A DNA stretch of 57,988 nucleotides from Eubacteriaceae bacterium. Its GTDB lineage: Bacteria; Bacillota; Clostridia; Eubacteriales; Alkalibacteraceae. This document shows positions 42,888-52,071 of the stretch, one piece after another (within the stretch, counting starts at the first letter, position 1; each line of letters starts with the position of its first letter). The translations under genes and the position numbers were made by a program. Under the pieces are notes generated by a model. That model was not told the DNA's origin and made no database searches. It saw nothing but the letters and a program-made list of their open reading frames with translations. The stretch lies in NCBI GenBank assembly GCA_003446375.1, contig DMAW01000059.1:1-57988 (forward strand). The letters run 5' to 3'.

Positions 42888-43250
42888 TTGACAACTGAAT
42901 AAATCATTCACTAAGACTTTAATTCTGATGATTTTAGCCACCTTATCGGGTACGCCGTGACTTCTGCATTGCAGAACAGCGAGAACTCCCGGTATAAGTA
43001 ACAGGTTGCCCCTGTTACGGCGATGACAGTCAGAAGGATAATGATACTTCTCTACGGAGCTGGCGGAGTACCCGGCAGAGGTGAAATTCCTATGATACAG
43101 ATTAGCAGTCTGTTCCTTAGTGACTTCCCGTGAGCTTATTGCTCGGCAAGGGGTGTTGAGAACAAATATTGCCCGACCGGTTAGGAAATGAGCCGGTCAA
43201 GTACATAGCCATACTGCGATGGCTATGAATTTTACGAAAGGAGGACGCAC
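42888..43250 (+). ncRNA. Long structured leader RNA upstream of parA
   Basis: About 360 bases without a plausible gene are rich in stems. They are 42962-42967 with 42971-42976; 42998-43005 with 43011-43018 (GTAACAGG/CCTGTTAC); a GCTGG/CCGGC stem near 43063-43080; ACCGGTT/AGCCGGT near 43180-43201; and 43204-43212 with 43219-43227 (9 bp). The last stem ends 10 bases before the parA ribosome site. A TTGACA at 42888-42893 could be a -35 box, but the -10 is poor. It may be a riboregulator of parA or a separate RNA. I recognise no named family. Confidence 0.45.
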
Positions 43251-43253
43251 AAA

Positions 43254-44078
43254 GTGTCGAACTGCAAAACGATTGCGATATGCAATCAAAAAGGCGGAGT
43301 TGGAAAGACAACCACTACGGTAAACCTCGGCGTCGGTCTTGCAATGCAGGGAAAAAAAGTGCTGCTCATAGACGCAGACCCACAGGGCGACTTAACCACT
43401 TGTCTCGGTTGGCAGGATACAGACAACTTGGGTATCACGCTTGCAACGAAACTCACAGATGTCATAAATGAAACGATGAATGACCCTACGGTCGGTATTC
43501 TGCACCACGACGAAGGTGTTGACCTTGTTCCTGCAAACCTTGAGCTTTCTGCAATGGAATTTAACCTTGTCAATGCAATGAGCAGAGAGACGGCATTGAG
43601 AAACTATCTCAGCAAAGTGAAGGACAAATACGACTATATCCTTATAGATTGTATGCCTTCCCTCGGAATGGTAACAATCAATGCTCTATCTGCGGCAGAC
43701 AGCGTTATTATTCCTGTTCAGGCTCAGTATTTACCGGCAAAAGGAATGACGCAGCTTGTTCAGACCATTTCAAGAGTTAAGAAGCGTATCAATCCGAACT
43801 TGAAGATTGACGGTATGCTTCTCACTTTGGTGGATAGCCGTACCAACCTCGCCAAAAGCACGGTAGAAGCTCTGAGAGAGAACTTCGGTAATCAAATTAA
43901 GATGTATCGAACATATATCCCGATTGCCGTAAAAGCCGCAGAGACTTCTTCCAAAGGCAAGAGCATTTTTGCCTATGAACCCAACAGTACGGTGTCAAAG
44001 GCGTACACCGAATTTACAAAGGAGGTGTTAGCCGATGGCAGGAAGAAAGAGCGACTTCACTCTCACGAAGCTCGATGA
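43254..44078 (+). CDS. parA: ParA/Soj-like partition ATPase
   Basis: The 274-residue ATPase has the deviant Walker A motif KGGVGKTTTT (from residue 13), the LLIDADPQG motif and DYILIDCMPSLG. ParA proteins act with ParB to position or stabilise DNA, and conjugative elements of the Tn1549 type carry a parAB pair at this place. It starts with GTG 43254 behind AAAGGAGG. It overlaps parB by 44 bases. The gene body is clearly richer in G+C than the chromosomal genes to the left. Confidence 0.93.
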   Translation: MSNCKTIAICNQKGGVGKTTTTVNLGVGLAMQGKKVLLIDADPQGDLTTCLGWQDTDNLGITLATKLTDVINETMNDPTVGILHHDEGVDLVPANLELSAMEFNLVNAMSRETALRNYLSKVKDKYDYILIDCMPSLGMVTINALSAADSVIIPVQAQYLPAKGMTQLVQTISRVKKRINPNLKIDGMLLTLVDSRTNLAKSTVEALRENFGNQIKMYRTYIPIAVKAAETSSKGKSIFAYEPNSTVSKAYTEFTKEVLADGRKKERLHSHEAR

Positions 44079-44979
44079 CTTATTCTCAACGCAGGAACAG
44101 AGAGATGAAGAAAAGCTTTCAAAAATCCGAGATATTCCCTTGACTGAGATTGACGATTTCCCCGACCACCCTTTTAAGGTGCGTGATGACGAGGATATGG
44201 CACAGCTCATTGAGAGTATCAAGGAACGAGGGGTTATTACTCCGGCAACGGTAAGGCAGAAAGAAGATGGCAGATACGAACTCATTTCAGGACACAGACG
44301 AAAGCGAGCTTGTGAGCTTGCCGGGTTTGATACCCTCCGTTGTGAGGTCGTTGACCTTAACCGAGACGAAGCCACGATTCTAATGGTTGAGAGCAACTAC
44401 CAAAGGTCGAAGATACTTCCCTCGGAAAAAGCCTTCGCTTATAAAATGCGTTTGGACGCAATGAAAAGGCAAGGTGAAAGAAATGATTTAACTTGTGACC
44501 CACTGGGGGACAAGTTGGCAGGAACAAAATCTGTTATGCTGTTAGCCGATAAATCAGATGACAGCAAAACACAAATTCAAAGATATATTCGCCTTACCAA
44601 TCTTGTTCCCGAACTTTTGGAATATGTTGATGAGGGGCGAATTAAAATGCGACCGGCGGTTGAACTGTCTTTTCTCGATGAGGACAGTCAGCGTGATGTG
44701 GTTGACGAAATTGACCTGAACGACGCAACCCCATCCCACGACCAAACAATCCGTATGCGAAAGTTCTTTGAGGAGGGCAAGCTCACAACCGAAGCAATCC
44801 AAGCGATTATGTCGGAGGAAAAACCAAACCAAAGGGAGAAAATTGTTTTAAGGGGCGACAGGGTTCGACAGCTTATCCCGAAGAATATTCCCATAAGCCA
44901 AACGGAGGATTTTGTGTGCAAGGCATTGGAGCATTACAACAAGTTTCTGCGAAGCAGAGCCGACCGTGACAGCCGATAG
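44035..44979 (+). CDS. parB: ParB/Spo0J-like partition protein
   Basis: The 314-residue protein has a ParB/Srx N-terminal domain with PLTEIDDFPDHPFKVRDDED, the CTP-binding ISGHRRKRACELAG motif (about residues 83-96) and a following helix-turn-helix region. ParB binds centromere-like parS sites. AAAGGAGG is present inside the parA end, before ATG 44035. A plain parS palindrome was not found in the window. Confidence 0.92.
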   Translation: MAGRKSDFTLTKLDDLFSTQEQRDEEKLSKIRDIPLTEIDDFPDHPFKVRDDEDMAQLIESIKERGVITPATVRQKEDGRYELISGHRRKRACELAGFDTLRCEVVDLNRDEATILMVESNYQRSKILPSEKAFAYKMRLDAMKRQGERNDLTCDPLGDKLAGTKSVMLLADKSDDSKTQIQRYIRLTNLVPELLEYVDEGRIKMRPAVELSFLDEDSQRDVVDEIDLNDATPSHDQTIRMRKFFEEGKLTTEAIQAIMSEEKPNQREKIVLRGDRVRQLIPKNIPISQTEDFVCKALEHYNKFLRSRADRDSR

Positions 44980-45038
44980 CCTTCCCCCTTTCTCACACTC
45001 TAACCCCTATATATACCGGCTATTAACCTGCTGAAAAA

Positions 45039-45066
45039 ATATACTCTATCTCCCTTGAGTATATCT
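45039..45066 (+). other. Inverted repeat after parB
   Basis: ATATACTC and GAGTATAT form an 8-bp stem with a 10-base loop in the non-coding stretch after parB. No T-tract follows. It may be a weak terminator or a protein-binding palindrome such as a parS-like site. Confidence 0.35.
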
Positions 45067-45123
45067 ATCTCAATAACATATAGCTGTCTATTAAAGGGTT
45101 CGCACATTTGGAGCAAAAGCAAA

Positions 45124-45192
45124 ATGTCTGCTACGATAAAAAGTTCAGCCAATCGCACCTTTGATGTTTTGACCGGTTTTGATTACGATTAA
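45124..45192 (+). CDS. Candidate 22-residue small protein between parB and the lipoprotein
   Basis: ATG 45124 follows GGAG by about 10 bases and opens a 22-codon frame ending at TAA 45190-45192. The next gene's ribosome site begins only 6 bases later. The peptide begins MSATIKSSANRTFDVL and ends TGFDYD. The neat fit between flanking signals suggests a real gene, but the size makes chance possible. Confidence 0.4.
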   Translation: MSATIKSSANRTFDVLTGFDYD

Positions 45193-45212
45193 GGCAGAAA
45201 GGAGCGATGGAT

Positions 45213-45917
45213 ATGAAAAACAGGCTGATACCTTGTGTTCTTGCCTGCCTGATGATTTTTCTCGTAGGTTGTAACGGTAACACAGTCAAAGAAGCTGCAC
45301 AGGAGATTACGAAAACAGAGACTTCTTTTCCGGCTGGTAATACCGAAACAGATTCTCAGGAAGAAACGGCAGAAGAACCGGAAAGCACGACAGTTCAGGA
45401 AGAAACACCGATTACGGCAGAAGAAAGCCAATCAACCGCTGAAAGGCAGACGGTTGCGACTGTTCAGACAAAACCGGCGGAAGATAAAACGGCTGAAACT
45501 CCTGTAACCGAAAAGACAAAGGCAGAGCCACCAAAGCAGACAACCACGCAGGCTGAACCCGAAAAACAAACGGAACAGCCGAAAGAACAGACAACTGCTG
45601 AACCAAATCCGGTTGAAAAGCCGACTGAAAAGCCGGCAGAACCGAAACCGACAGAGCCGCCCAAGCAGACATTCGATGTCAGCTCTTATGTTAGTTACGC
45701 AAAAGAGTATGCGGTAAGCATAGGGCTTTCTCTTGACAGCACGGCGACAGAATGTTGGGACAACCCCATATCCGCAAATCCTAACCGAAGCGGTATCAAG
45801 TCTGATATTGAAAGCAGACTGAACCGATACAAGAACAGCGAGGGTTTTACCGCTGTGTGGATATGGGCAGAAAAGCTATCCGATACGGAGTACAACATCT
45901 ATATCGGCTACTGCTAA
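45213..45917 (+). CDS. Lipoprotein with Pro/Thr/Glu-rich linker
   Basis: The 234-residue product has a signal peptide with lipobox FLVGC (about residues 17-21). A long, low-complexity Glu/Thr/Pro/Lys-rich linker (about 25-155) follows, with a globular C-terminal domain of about 80 residues starting at FDVSSYVSYAKEYAVSIGL. The layout suggests a lipid-anchored domain held out from the membrane across the wall. I do not know the domain's function; such proteins accompany conjugation genes. ATG 45213 is chosen because AAAGGAG lies 8 bases upstream; ATG 45207 would be too close to it. Confidence 0.78.
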   Translation: MKNRLIPCVLACLMIFLVGCNGNTVKEAAQEITKTETSFPAGNTETDSQEETAEEPESTTVQEETPITAEESQSTAERQTVATVQTKPAEDKTAETPVTEKTKAEPPKQTTTQAEPEKQTEQPKEQTTAEPNPVEKPTEKPAEPKPTEPPKQTFDVSSYVSYAKEYAVSIGLSLDSTATECWDNPISANPNRSGIKSDIESRLNRYKNSEGFTAVWIWAEKLSDTEYNIYIGYC

Positions 45918-45938
45918 AACAAAATAAATTTTAAGCGG

Positions 45939-45967
45939 ACGCACTGAGTAAAATCGGTGCGTTTTTG
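45939..45967 (+). terminator. Intrinsic terminator before the adhesin gene
   Basis: A 9-bp stem (45939-45947 with 45954-45962, one G-U pair), loop GTAAAA, then TTTT. It ends the parAB-lipoprotein unit 22 bases before the adhesin start. Confidence 0.8.
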
Positions 45968-45988
45968 CATTTCAAGGAGGAAAACGCA

Positions 45989-48900
45989 ATGGTTAAAACA
46001 AAATTCAAGAAAGCCGTTTCGCTTATGTTGGCGGCGGTTATGAGCCTTACTGCTTTTATGGGCATTGGGGCAACGACAGCCTTTGCAGCCGTAGGCGAAA
46101 AAGCCGATGTGTACCTCGTCGATTATCCCCGAAGCGGAGATACCAATAACAACGGCGAATGGGGACACGGCAATCTCAACTATATGAACGGTTGGAAAGG
46201 CTTGTCCACGAAATATACGGGACTTCGTGCAATGGGTTCGTATTCGGGCAATATCGCCTACTGTATCGAGCCGGGTACAGGTCAGCGGACTGGAGATACT
46301 CTCACCGAAAAGGACGAGAACTTCTTCAACAACATCAGTCCGAACGGTACGATTTCCGGCGATGATATTCGCCTGCTTATCGGTCGTATCTTGCAGTACG
46401 GCTACCGTGGAGGAATTTCGACAAGCTGGAAGTCGCAGAATGAAAGCGACGCAAACTGTATCGCTCACGCTTATGCCACTCAGATTTTGATTTGGGAAAC
46501 GATTGTCGGCGAAAGAGACGCAGGCTTTAATCACGTTTCTACCGGCGGGTACAATGCCGTGCTTGAATGTGTAAGCTCTGCACACCCACTCCGCAGTAAA
46601 ATCTTGTCGTACTACAACAGTATGGTAACAAGCGTTCAGTACCATACGAAAGTGCCGAGCTTCTGCACAAGGTCAAGCGGTTCTGCAAAGGTAAACGAGC
46701 TTGAATGGAACGGAAGCAAGTATGTTGCAACTCTCACCGATACAAACGGTGTGCTTGGCAATTACAACTTCTCGGCAAACATTGACGGCGTTTCGTTCTC
46801 TGTCAGCGGAAACAAATTGACTGTATCAATGGACACCGCTCCGAGCAAGGAATTTACTATCACAGCCGCAAAAAAGAACGGTGTCCGCAGAGGTGTGGTC
46901 GTATGGTCTGATGGTATCCACCAGAATGGCAACGGCATTCAGGATGTTGTCACTTACGCTCAGGAGGTCAGCGACCCTGTCAGCGGTTTTGTCAAAATGA
47001 AGGTGAGCTACGGCTCTTGTCAGATTGTAAAGACAAGTGAGGACGGAAAGGTTGACGGCATTCAGTTTACCATCAGCGGTAACGGTGTCAATCAGACTGT
47101 TACGACTGCAAACGGCGGTAAGTTCCAGCTTGATAACCTTATGCCCGGTGTTTATACGGTCACAGAGCAGTCTATCGACAAATATGTACCGCAGGAGGTT
47201 CACAGAGTAACTGTTGTTGCCGGTCAGGTATCAAAGGTAAACTTCAATAATGTTCTAAAAAGAGGTAATCTTCAGGTTATCAAATCTTCGGAGGATAATC
47301 TGGTCGAGGGTGTAACTTTCCACCTTTACGGAACTTCGCTTGCCGGTATTGAGGTCGATGAGTATGCCGTAACAGACAAAAACGGTGTTGCTTCTTTTGA
47401 TGATGTGCTTATCAGCGGCACTACCCCATACACCATTGAGGAAGTGGATACCGCAATCCGTTATGTTGTGCCTGCAAATCAGACCGCACCGATTAACTGG
47501 AAAGAGGTTACTACCCGCAATTTCACGAACATTCTCAAAAAGTTCAGCGTAACCGTAACAAAGAGCGACCGAGAGGAAGGCACACCGCAGGGCGACGCTA
47601 CCCTTGCCGGAGCAGTTTACGGCATTTATAAGGGCGAAACCCTTGTGGACAAATATGTTACGGATAAGAACGGGCAGTTTACCACAAAGGAATATATCTG
47701 TGATGATGACTGGACAATCCGTGAAATCACGCCGTCCGAGGGTTATCTGCTCGACGGTACAATCCATAAGGTCGGTGCTGAACCGCAGCTTTATACGGTG
47801 GAACACAATCAGACCGCAAATGATGTTACCGAACAGGTTATGAAAGGCAATATCGCTATCATCAAGCATACCGATGACGGCGAAACAAAGATTGAAACAC
47901 CGGAAAACGGTGCAACTTTTGAAATCTATCTGAAATCTTCCGGCAGCTTTGATTCAGCAGAGGAAGATGAAAGAGATGTAATTGTTTGTGATGAAAACGG
48001 CTTCGGTCAGACAAAGGATATGCCTTACGGCGTATATACCGTTCATCAGACCTCCGGTTGGGAGGGGCGTGAGTTAATGGACGACTTCGATGTATTCATT
48101 TCTCAGAACGGACAGACCTACCGCTATCTTATTAACAACGCAAACTTTGAAAGCTATATCAAGGTTGTTAAGGTGGACGCAGAAAGCGGTAAAAACATTC
48201 CTTATGCCGGTGCTGGGTTCAAAATCTTTGACCCGGACGGCAATCAGGTAACAATGACTTTCACTTATCCTACTCCGACAACGATAGATATTTTCTACAC
48301 TGATGCAAACGGACAGCTTGTTACACCGGAGAAACTGGAATACGGCAAGGGATATTCTCTTGTTGAGGTTCAGGCTCCTTACGGATATGTGCTTGACAGC
48401 ACACCGGTGTACTTTGATGTGGCAGAGGAACATTCTTCCGATGAGGGTGGTATTACCGTGATTAAGGTCGATAAGCCTAATATGGCACAGAAAGGTACTG
48501 TCAGCATTGAAAAGACCGGCGAGGTATTCTCAGGGGTAAATATCTCCGGAGAGGAAAATGCCGATGTGATTTATCAGCCTGTCTATGAAGTGAAAGGTCT
48601 TGCAGGTGCGGTTTATGAGATTACCGCAGCAGAAGATATTATCACTCCTGACGGAACACTCCGTTATGCAAAGGGCGAGGTCGTAGATACTGTTACCACA
48701 GATGAAAACGGACTTGCAAAGAGTAAGGAGCTTTACCTCGGCAGATATACGGTAGTTGAAATTACCGCACCGGAGGGTATGGTTATCAACAAGGAAGCAC
48801 ACGAGGTCGAGCTTACCTACGCAGGTCAGGAAGTCGCCGTTACCGAAACGGCAACCAGCTTCGTAAACGAGAGACAAAAGGTTACGGTAAGTCTTGAAAA

Positions 48901-50239
48901 AGCTATCGAGAAGAACGACATCTTCAATATCGGCAACGGCGATGAAGTGAAGAACATCAGCTTCGGACTTTTCGCTGCTGAGGAACTTGTTTCAACAAGC
49001 GGTACTTCTATCCCGGCAGACGGTCTGATTGAGATTATCTCACTTTCCGAAAATGGTAAGGCTGTTATCAAAACCGACCTTCCTTTTGGAAGCTACTATG
49101 TAAAGGAACTTGCAACTGATGAGCATTATATCCTTACCGACGCCAAGTATCCGTTCACTTTCAGCTATGCCGGTCAGGATACCGCAAATGTTGAGATTGC
49201 GGTCAATGACGGCAAGCCGATTGAAAACAAGCTCATTTACGGTTCTGTTTCCGGTAAGAAGATTACCGAAAACGGCGAAGCACTGGGAGGTGCTGTAATC
49301 GGTCTGTTTAAGGCTGATGAAACCGAATTTACAAAAGAAAATGCTTTGATGACTGCTACCTCCCAAAAAGACGGTAGCTTTTCTTTTGAGAAAGTACCGT
49401 ATGGCAACTGGCTTGTAAGAGAAATCGAGCAGCCGGAGGGCTTCGTGCTTGATGAAACTTCTTATGAAGTTAAAATCTCCGAGGTCGCTCAGGTCATTGA
49501 GGTCGAAATCGTCAATGAGTATGTTCACGGCAATATCAAGTTGACTAAGGTCGATGAAGATTACCCGGACAACAAGCTGACAGGAGCGACCTTTGAGGTT
49601 TACAAAGATGTAAACGGCGATGGCAAACTGGACGACGGCGACGAGCTTATCGGTACACTCAACGAAACTTCTACGGGTATTTACGAGATGAAGGAGCTTC
49701 TTTACGGAAAATACCTTGTAAGAGAAACCAAAGCACCGGAAGGCTTTGAACTTGATAAGGGTGTGTACTCTGTTTTCATTGAAAAAGATGAAACCACCTA
49801 CGAGGTAGAAAACAAAGCCGGCGTCGGCTTTATTAACACGGCTATGAAAGGAAACCTGAAAATCGTTAAGACTTCCTCAGACGGTAAGGTTGAAGGCTTC
49901 ACTTTCAGAGTTACGGGAGTAAACGGATACGACCGAAGCTTCACGACCGATAAGAACGGCGAAATCGTTATTGAGGGACTTCGTATCGGCGATTACACCG
50001 TTTCCGAGGTTCAGGATAGTGTTTCTGCTTCCTATGTGCTTCCTGCGGATAAGATTGCAACCGTAAAGGTCGGCTCTACTACCGTTGTGGAAATGCACAA
50101 TGAGCTGAGAGACACACCAAAGACCGGAGATAACAGCAATGTCGGCTTGTGGACTGCACTTGCGGGACTTTCTGCCCTCGGTATTGTAGGCACAGCCGTT
50201 GTTGCGTACAGAAAAAAGAAGAAGGAGGACAATGAGTAA
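45989..50239 (+). CDS. Thioester-domain surface adhesin with about ten Cna-B/SpaA-type repeats
   Basis: The 1,416-residue wall protein has a signal peptide (to about residue 33). An N-terminal thioester domain follows, with Cys92 in AYCIEPG and Gln165 in ATQILIW, placed as in proteins that attach covalently to host targets. About ten Cna-B (prealbumin-like) repeats come next, starting at segments such as GSCQIVKTSEDGKVDG, GNLQVIKSSEDN, GNIAIIKHTDDG, GNIKLTKVDEDYPDN and GNLKIVKTSSDGKVEG; these usually carry Lys-Asn isopeptide bonds. The sortase signal TPKTG (1376-1380), a membrane helix and a Lys-rich tail end it. It probably helps donor-recipient contact. ATG 45989 follows AAGGAGG. Confidence 0.9.
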   Translation: MVKTKFKKAVSLMLAAVMSLTAFMGIGATTAFAAVGEKADVYLVDYPRSGDTNNNGEWGHGNLNYMNGWKGLSTKYTGLRAMGSYSGNIAYCIEPGTGQRTGDTLTEKDENFFNNISPNGTISGDDIRLLIGRILQYGYRGGISTSWKSQNESDANCIAHAYATQILIWETIVGERDAGFNHVSTGGYNAVLECVSSAHPLRSKILSYYNSMVTSVQYHTKVPSFCTRSSGSAKVNELEWNGSKYVATLTDTNGVLGNYNFSANIDGVSFSVSGNKLTVSMDTAPSKEFTITAAKKNGVRRGVVVWSDGIHQNGNGIQDVVTYAQEVSDPVSGFVKMKVSYGSCQIVKTSEDGKVDGIQFTISGNGVNQTVTTANGGKFQLDNLMPGVYTVTEQSIDKYVPQEVHRVTVVAGQVSKVNFNNVLKRGNLQVIKSSEDNLVEGVTFHLYGTSLAGIEVDEYAVTDKNGVASFDDVLISGTTPYTIEEVDTAIRYVVPANQTAPINWKEVTTRNFTNILKKFSVTVTKSDREEGTPQGDATLAGAVYGIYKGETLVDKYVTDKNGQFTTKEYICDDDWTIREITPSEGYLLDGTIHKVGAEPQLYTVEHNQTANDVTEQVMKGNIAIIKHTDDGETKIETPENGATFEIYLKSSGSFDSAEEDERDVIVCDENGFGQTKDMPYGVYTVHQTSGWEGRELMDDFDVFISQNGQTYRYLINNANFESYIKVVKVDAESGKNIPYAGAGFKIFDPDGNQVTMTFTYPTPTTIDIFYTDANGQLVTPEKLEYGKGYSLVEVQAPYGYVLDSTPVYFDVAEEHSSDEGGITVIKVDKPNMAQKGTVSIEKTGEVFSGVNISGEENADVIYQPVYEVKGLAGAVYEITAAEDIITPDGTLRYAKGEVVDTVTTDENGLAKSKELYLGRYTVVEITAPEGMVINKEAHEVELTYAGQEVAVTETATSFVNERQKVTVSLEKAIEKNDIFNIGNGDEVKNISFGLFAAEELVSTSGTSIPADGLIEIISLSENGKAVIKTDLPFGSYYVKELATDEHYILTDAKYPFTFSYAGQDTANVEIAVNDGKPIENKLIYGSVSGKKITENGEALGGAVIGLFKADETEFTKENALMTATSQKDGSFSFEKVPYGNWLVREIEQPEGFVLDETSYEVKISEVAQVIEVEIVNEYVHGNIKLTKVDEDYPDNKLTGATFEVYKDVNGDGKLDDGDELIGTLNETSTGIYEMKELLYGKYLVRETKAPEGFELDKGVYSVFIEKDETTYEVENKAGVGFINTAMKGNLKIVKTSSDGKVEGFTFRVTGVNGYDRSFTTDKNGEIVIEGLRIGDYTVSEVQDSVSASYVLPADKIATVKVGSTTVVEMHNELRDTPKTGDNSNVGLWTALAGLSALGIVGTAVVAYRKKKKEDNE

Positions 50240-50328
50240 TGGACGCTAAAACAATCGTAGCAGTTGTATTAGTCGCCTTTATTATCGGCGGCTTTATCTT
50301 CTTGCAGATTAAGAACAGAAAGAAATAA
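50239..50328 (+). CDS. 29-residue single-span membrane peptide
   Basis: ATG 50239 overlaps the adhesin stop (TAATG) with GGAGG upstream. The 29 codons encode a short acidic start, one membrane helix (about 5-23, IVAVVLVAFIIGGFIF) and the basic end KNRKK. Translational coupling suggests that it is made with the adhesin. No family was recognised. Confidence 0.65.
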   Translation: MDAKTIVAVVLVAFIIGGFIFLQIKNRKK

Positions 50329-50339
50329 GGAACGCTTAT

Positions 50340-50375
50340 GTGGGCGGAGTGAAAACTTCGCCCACCGTTCTTTTA
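50340..50375 (+). terminator. Hairpin with GAAA tetraloop after the adhesin unit
   Basis: An 11-bp stem (50340-50350 with 50355-50365) is closed by a GAAA tetraloop and followed by CGTTCTTTTA. It probably acts as a terminator or as 3' end protection for the adhesin transcript. Confidence 0.7.
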
Positions 50376-50387
50376 CGGAGGTGCATT

Positions 50388-50681
50388 ATGAATAAGCAAA
50401 AGACGGTTGACAGCAAGGTGCTTGCAATACTCAGAGAATGCCCCGAAACGAGGTATGATGATATGCAGCTTATCCTTTGCTATTACAACCGATACAGCTA
50501 TATGAGAGTCGGAGATTTACCGCTTGAGGATATAGTCAACAACTATAAAGGCTACGGCTTGCCGTGCTTTGAGACTATCCGCAGAGCAAGACAGAGAGTG
50601 CAATCCCTATTTCCCGAACTGTCAAGGCAGTGCAGTGGCTGCGACTGCGGAAACATCAGAATTGTGATTGAAGTAAGCTGA
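50388..50681 (+). CDS. Unrecognised 97-residue element protein
   Basis: ATG 50388 has GGAGG 6 bases upstream, and the gene lies between a terminator and the next accessory gene. The product is mostly helical (MNKQKTVDSKVLAILRECPE at the start) and has a region with RRARQRVQSLFPELSRQ. It ends with a Cys cluster CSGCDCG that could bind metal. The middle looks like a small DNA-binding fold, but no family could be assigned. Confidence 0.6.
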   Translation: MNKQKTVDSKVLAILRECPETRYDDMQLILCYYNRYSYMRVGDLPLEDIVNNYKGYGLPCFETIRRARQRVQSLFPELSRQCSGCDCGNIRIVIEVS

Positions 50682-50690
50682 GGTGTGGGT

Positions 50691-51284
50691 ATGAACGAGG
50701 GAAAAAGAAAAATCGGTGAATACACTGTTCTTTGCTCGGTCAATGTGGGCGAAAAGGAAGTTATCTTGGCTTCCAATGAGCAAAGCACAAACGGCGATAA
50801 ATTTATGTGCGGCTTTGCAGAGCGAAACGACCTGTTTGAACTGTGTTCGGAATGTATGGTAAGCGATGACTATATCGAAATCGTACACCTTTTCGGAAGC
50901 CGTGTGGCAAATGAAGCGGAGCTTTTCAAGGAACAGGTCGAAAAACTGGATATTCCAATCACACTCATAACAGAAGCCGACTGTATCCCCGACCACTATT
51001 CCAAAGACATCAACGGCAAAATCATAGCCATTGACCCCAAGGTATTAAAGCCTGAATTTCAGAGAGCCGACAGACAGCTCTACTATGTTACAGGTGGTTT
51101 CGGTGCGTCGGCAAACAGCCGTGGAAGCGCCGTGTTTTGTACCAATCTTCACACCGGCAAATCAACCCGATATGAAAGAATGGATGTTATGGGCGAGGTA
51201 AAGCCTGAGCGTCTGCCTGAATGGGCAAAGGAAAAGGCACAGGAGCTTTCAAACAAGAAGCGAAACAAAGACAAAGAACGATAA
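50691..51284 (+). CDS. Unrecognised 197-residue element protein
   Basis: ATG 50691 follows GAGGTG. The protein is mixed alpha/beta with a conserved-looking C-terminal block (FQRADRQLYYVTGGFGASAN, then AVFCTNLHTGKSTRYER) of the kind found in accessory proteins of clostridial conjugative elements, and a Lys-rich tail. No catalytic motif is evident. It starts the run of closely spaced small genes leading to the helicase. Confidence 0.65.
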   Translation: MNEGKRKIGEYTVLCSVNVGEKEVILASNEQSTNGDKFMCGFAERNDLFELCSECMVSDDYIEIVHLFGSRVANEAELFKEQVEKLDIPITLITEADCIPDHYSKDINGKIIAIDPKVLKPEFQRADRQLYYVTGGFGASANSRGSAVFCTNLHTGKSTRYERMDVMGEVKPERLPEWAKEKAQELSNKKRNKDKER

Positions 51285-51297
51285 GGAGGACAAAGCA

Positions 51298-51531
51298 ATG
51301 AAGGAAAATTTCACTTTTCAGCAAAAGACAAAGCTTCTGACGAAACTGTTTGACGCAGGCTGCAATACCGAAAAGAAATTGCAGCAGCTTGATATGGAGA
51401 GCATTTTGAAAATTCCCGGTATCACTATTCCGGATATGAGCCTGATTATCGAGTTTCAGAAGCAGACCAAAGCAAATAAGCTGTTCTCTTATTTGGGAGG
51501 TGGCACTGATGAGCAGGCAGGAACAGAATGA
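51298..51531 (+). CDS. Unrecognised 77-residue helical element protein
   Basis: AAGGAGG lies before ATG 51298, 13 bases after the previous stop. The product is predicted mostly helical (FTFQQKTKLLTKLFDAGCN, then KLQQLDMESILKIPGI), with an HhH-like turn in ILKIPGITIPD. Its end overlaps the next gene by 23 bases. Function unknown. Confidence 0.6.
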   Translation: MKENFTFQQKTKLLTKLFDAGCNTEKKLQQLDMESILKIPGITIPDMSLIIEFQKQTKANKLFSYLGGGTDEQAGTE

Positions 51532-52066
51532 CCGCCATATCATTTGGAGCGATATTAGCCTTGACCTTGATGATTGGCGAGAGTCTTTGGAGGAACTGTA
51601 TCCCGGATATTCCGATGATGAGCTTTACGACATTATGGTAAAATCCAATGCCGAAAATCTTTATGATGAACGAGCAAATCTCAACATTCAGCTTTCACAG
51701 CCGATTATCGTAATCGGCGACCTCGGCCGATGGAACGGCAGAGTGTCGGGATACAAGATGATTGATTCAGGCAACATTAAGGACTGCCTTTATTCTGACA
51801 CCGACTACACAGAATGGTATGTTGACAAATACGGAGACCTTCGAGCCGACGCTGTTCATCACGACGGTACAAACCATTATCTTTACCGTGTATTCAAAGA
51901 CGGTGTTACCGATACGCAGATTGAAAATCTGCAAGTTAAAATCTACAACGGGAAAGCCACAAGAGCCGACATCACACGAGTTACCAAAAGACTCGGCGAT
52001 GATATTGCCGGCGTATATGGTTTTTCTATTCCAAAGCAAAGACAACCAAACGAACAAGCGAGGTGA
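51509..52066 (+). CDS. Unrecognised 185-residue element protein
   Basis: ATG 51509 with GGGAGG 8 bases upstream is the likely start. The protein has an acidic N-terminal helix region (SLDLDDWRESLEELYPGYSD), a beta-rich middle (QPIIVIGDLGRWNGRVSGY) and a short basic tail. It lies between other accessory genes with overlaps at both ends, so the group is one translational unit. Function unknown. Confidence 0.65.
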   Translation: MSRQEQNDRHIIWSDISLDLDDWRESLEELYPGYSDDELYDIMVKSNAENLYDERANLNIQLSQPIIVIGDLGRWNGRVSGYKMIDSGNIKDCLYSDTDYTEWYVDKYGDLRADAVHHDGTNHYLYRVFKDGVTDTQIENLQVKIYNGKATRADITRVTKRLGDDIAGVYGFSIPKQRQPNEQAR

Positions 52067-52071
52067 TGAAA

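Noticed and set aside
42671..42907. 78-codon open frame on the minus strand in the non-coding region
   Set aside because: It crosses a terminator hairpin and the G/C-tract hairpins, and the product resembles no protein.
42888..42916. Strong vegetative promoter for parA from TTGACA
   Set aside because: The hexamer 17 bases downstream is CTAAGA, a poor -10, so it is kept only as a possibility in the leader entry.
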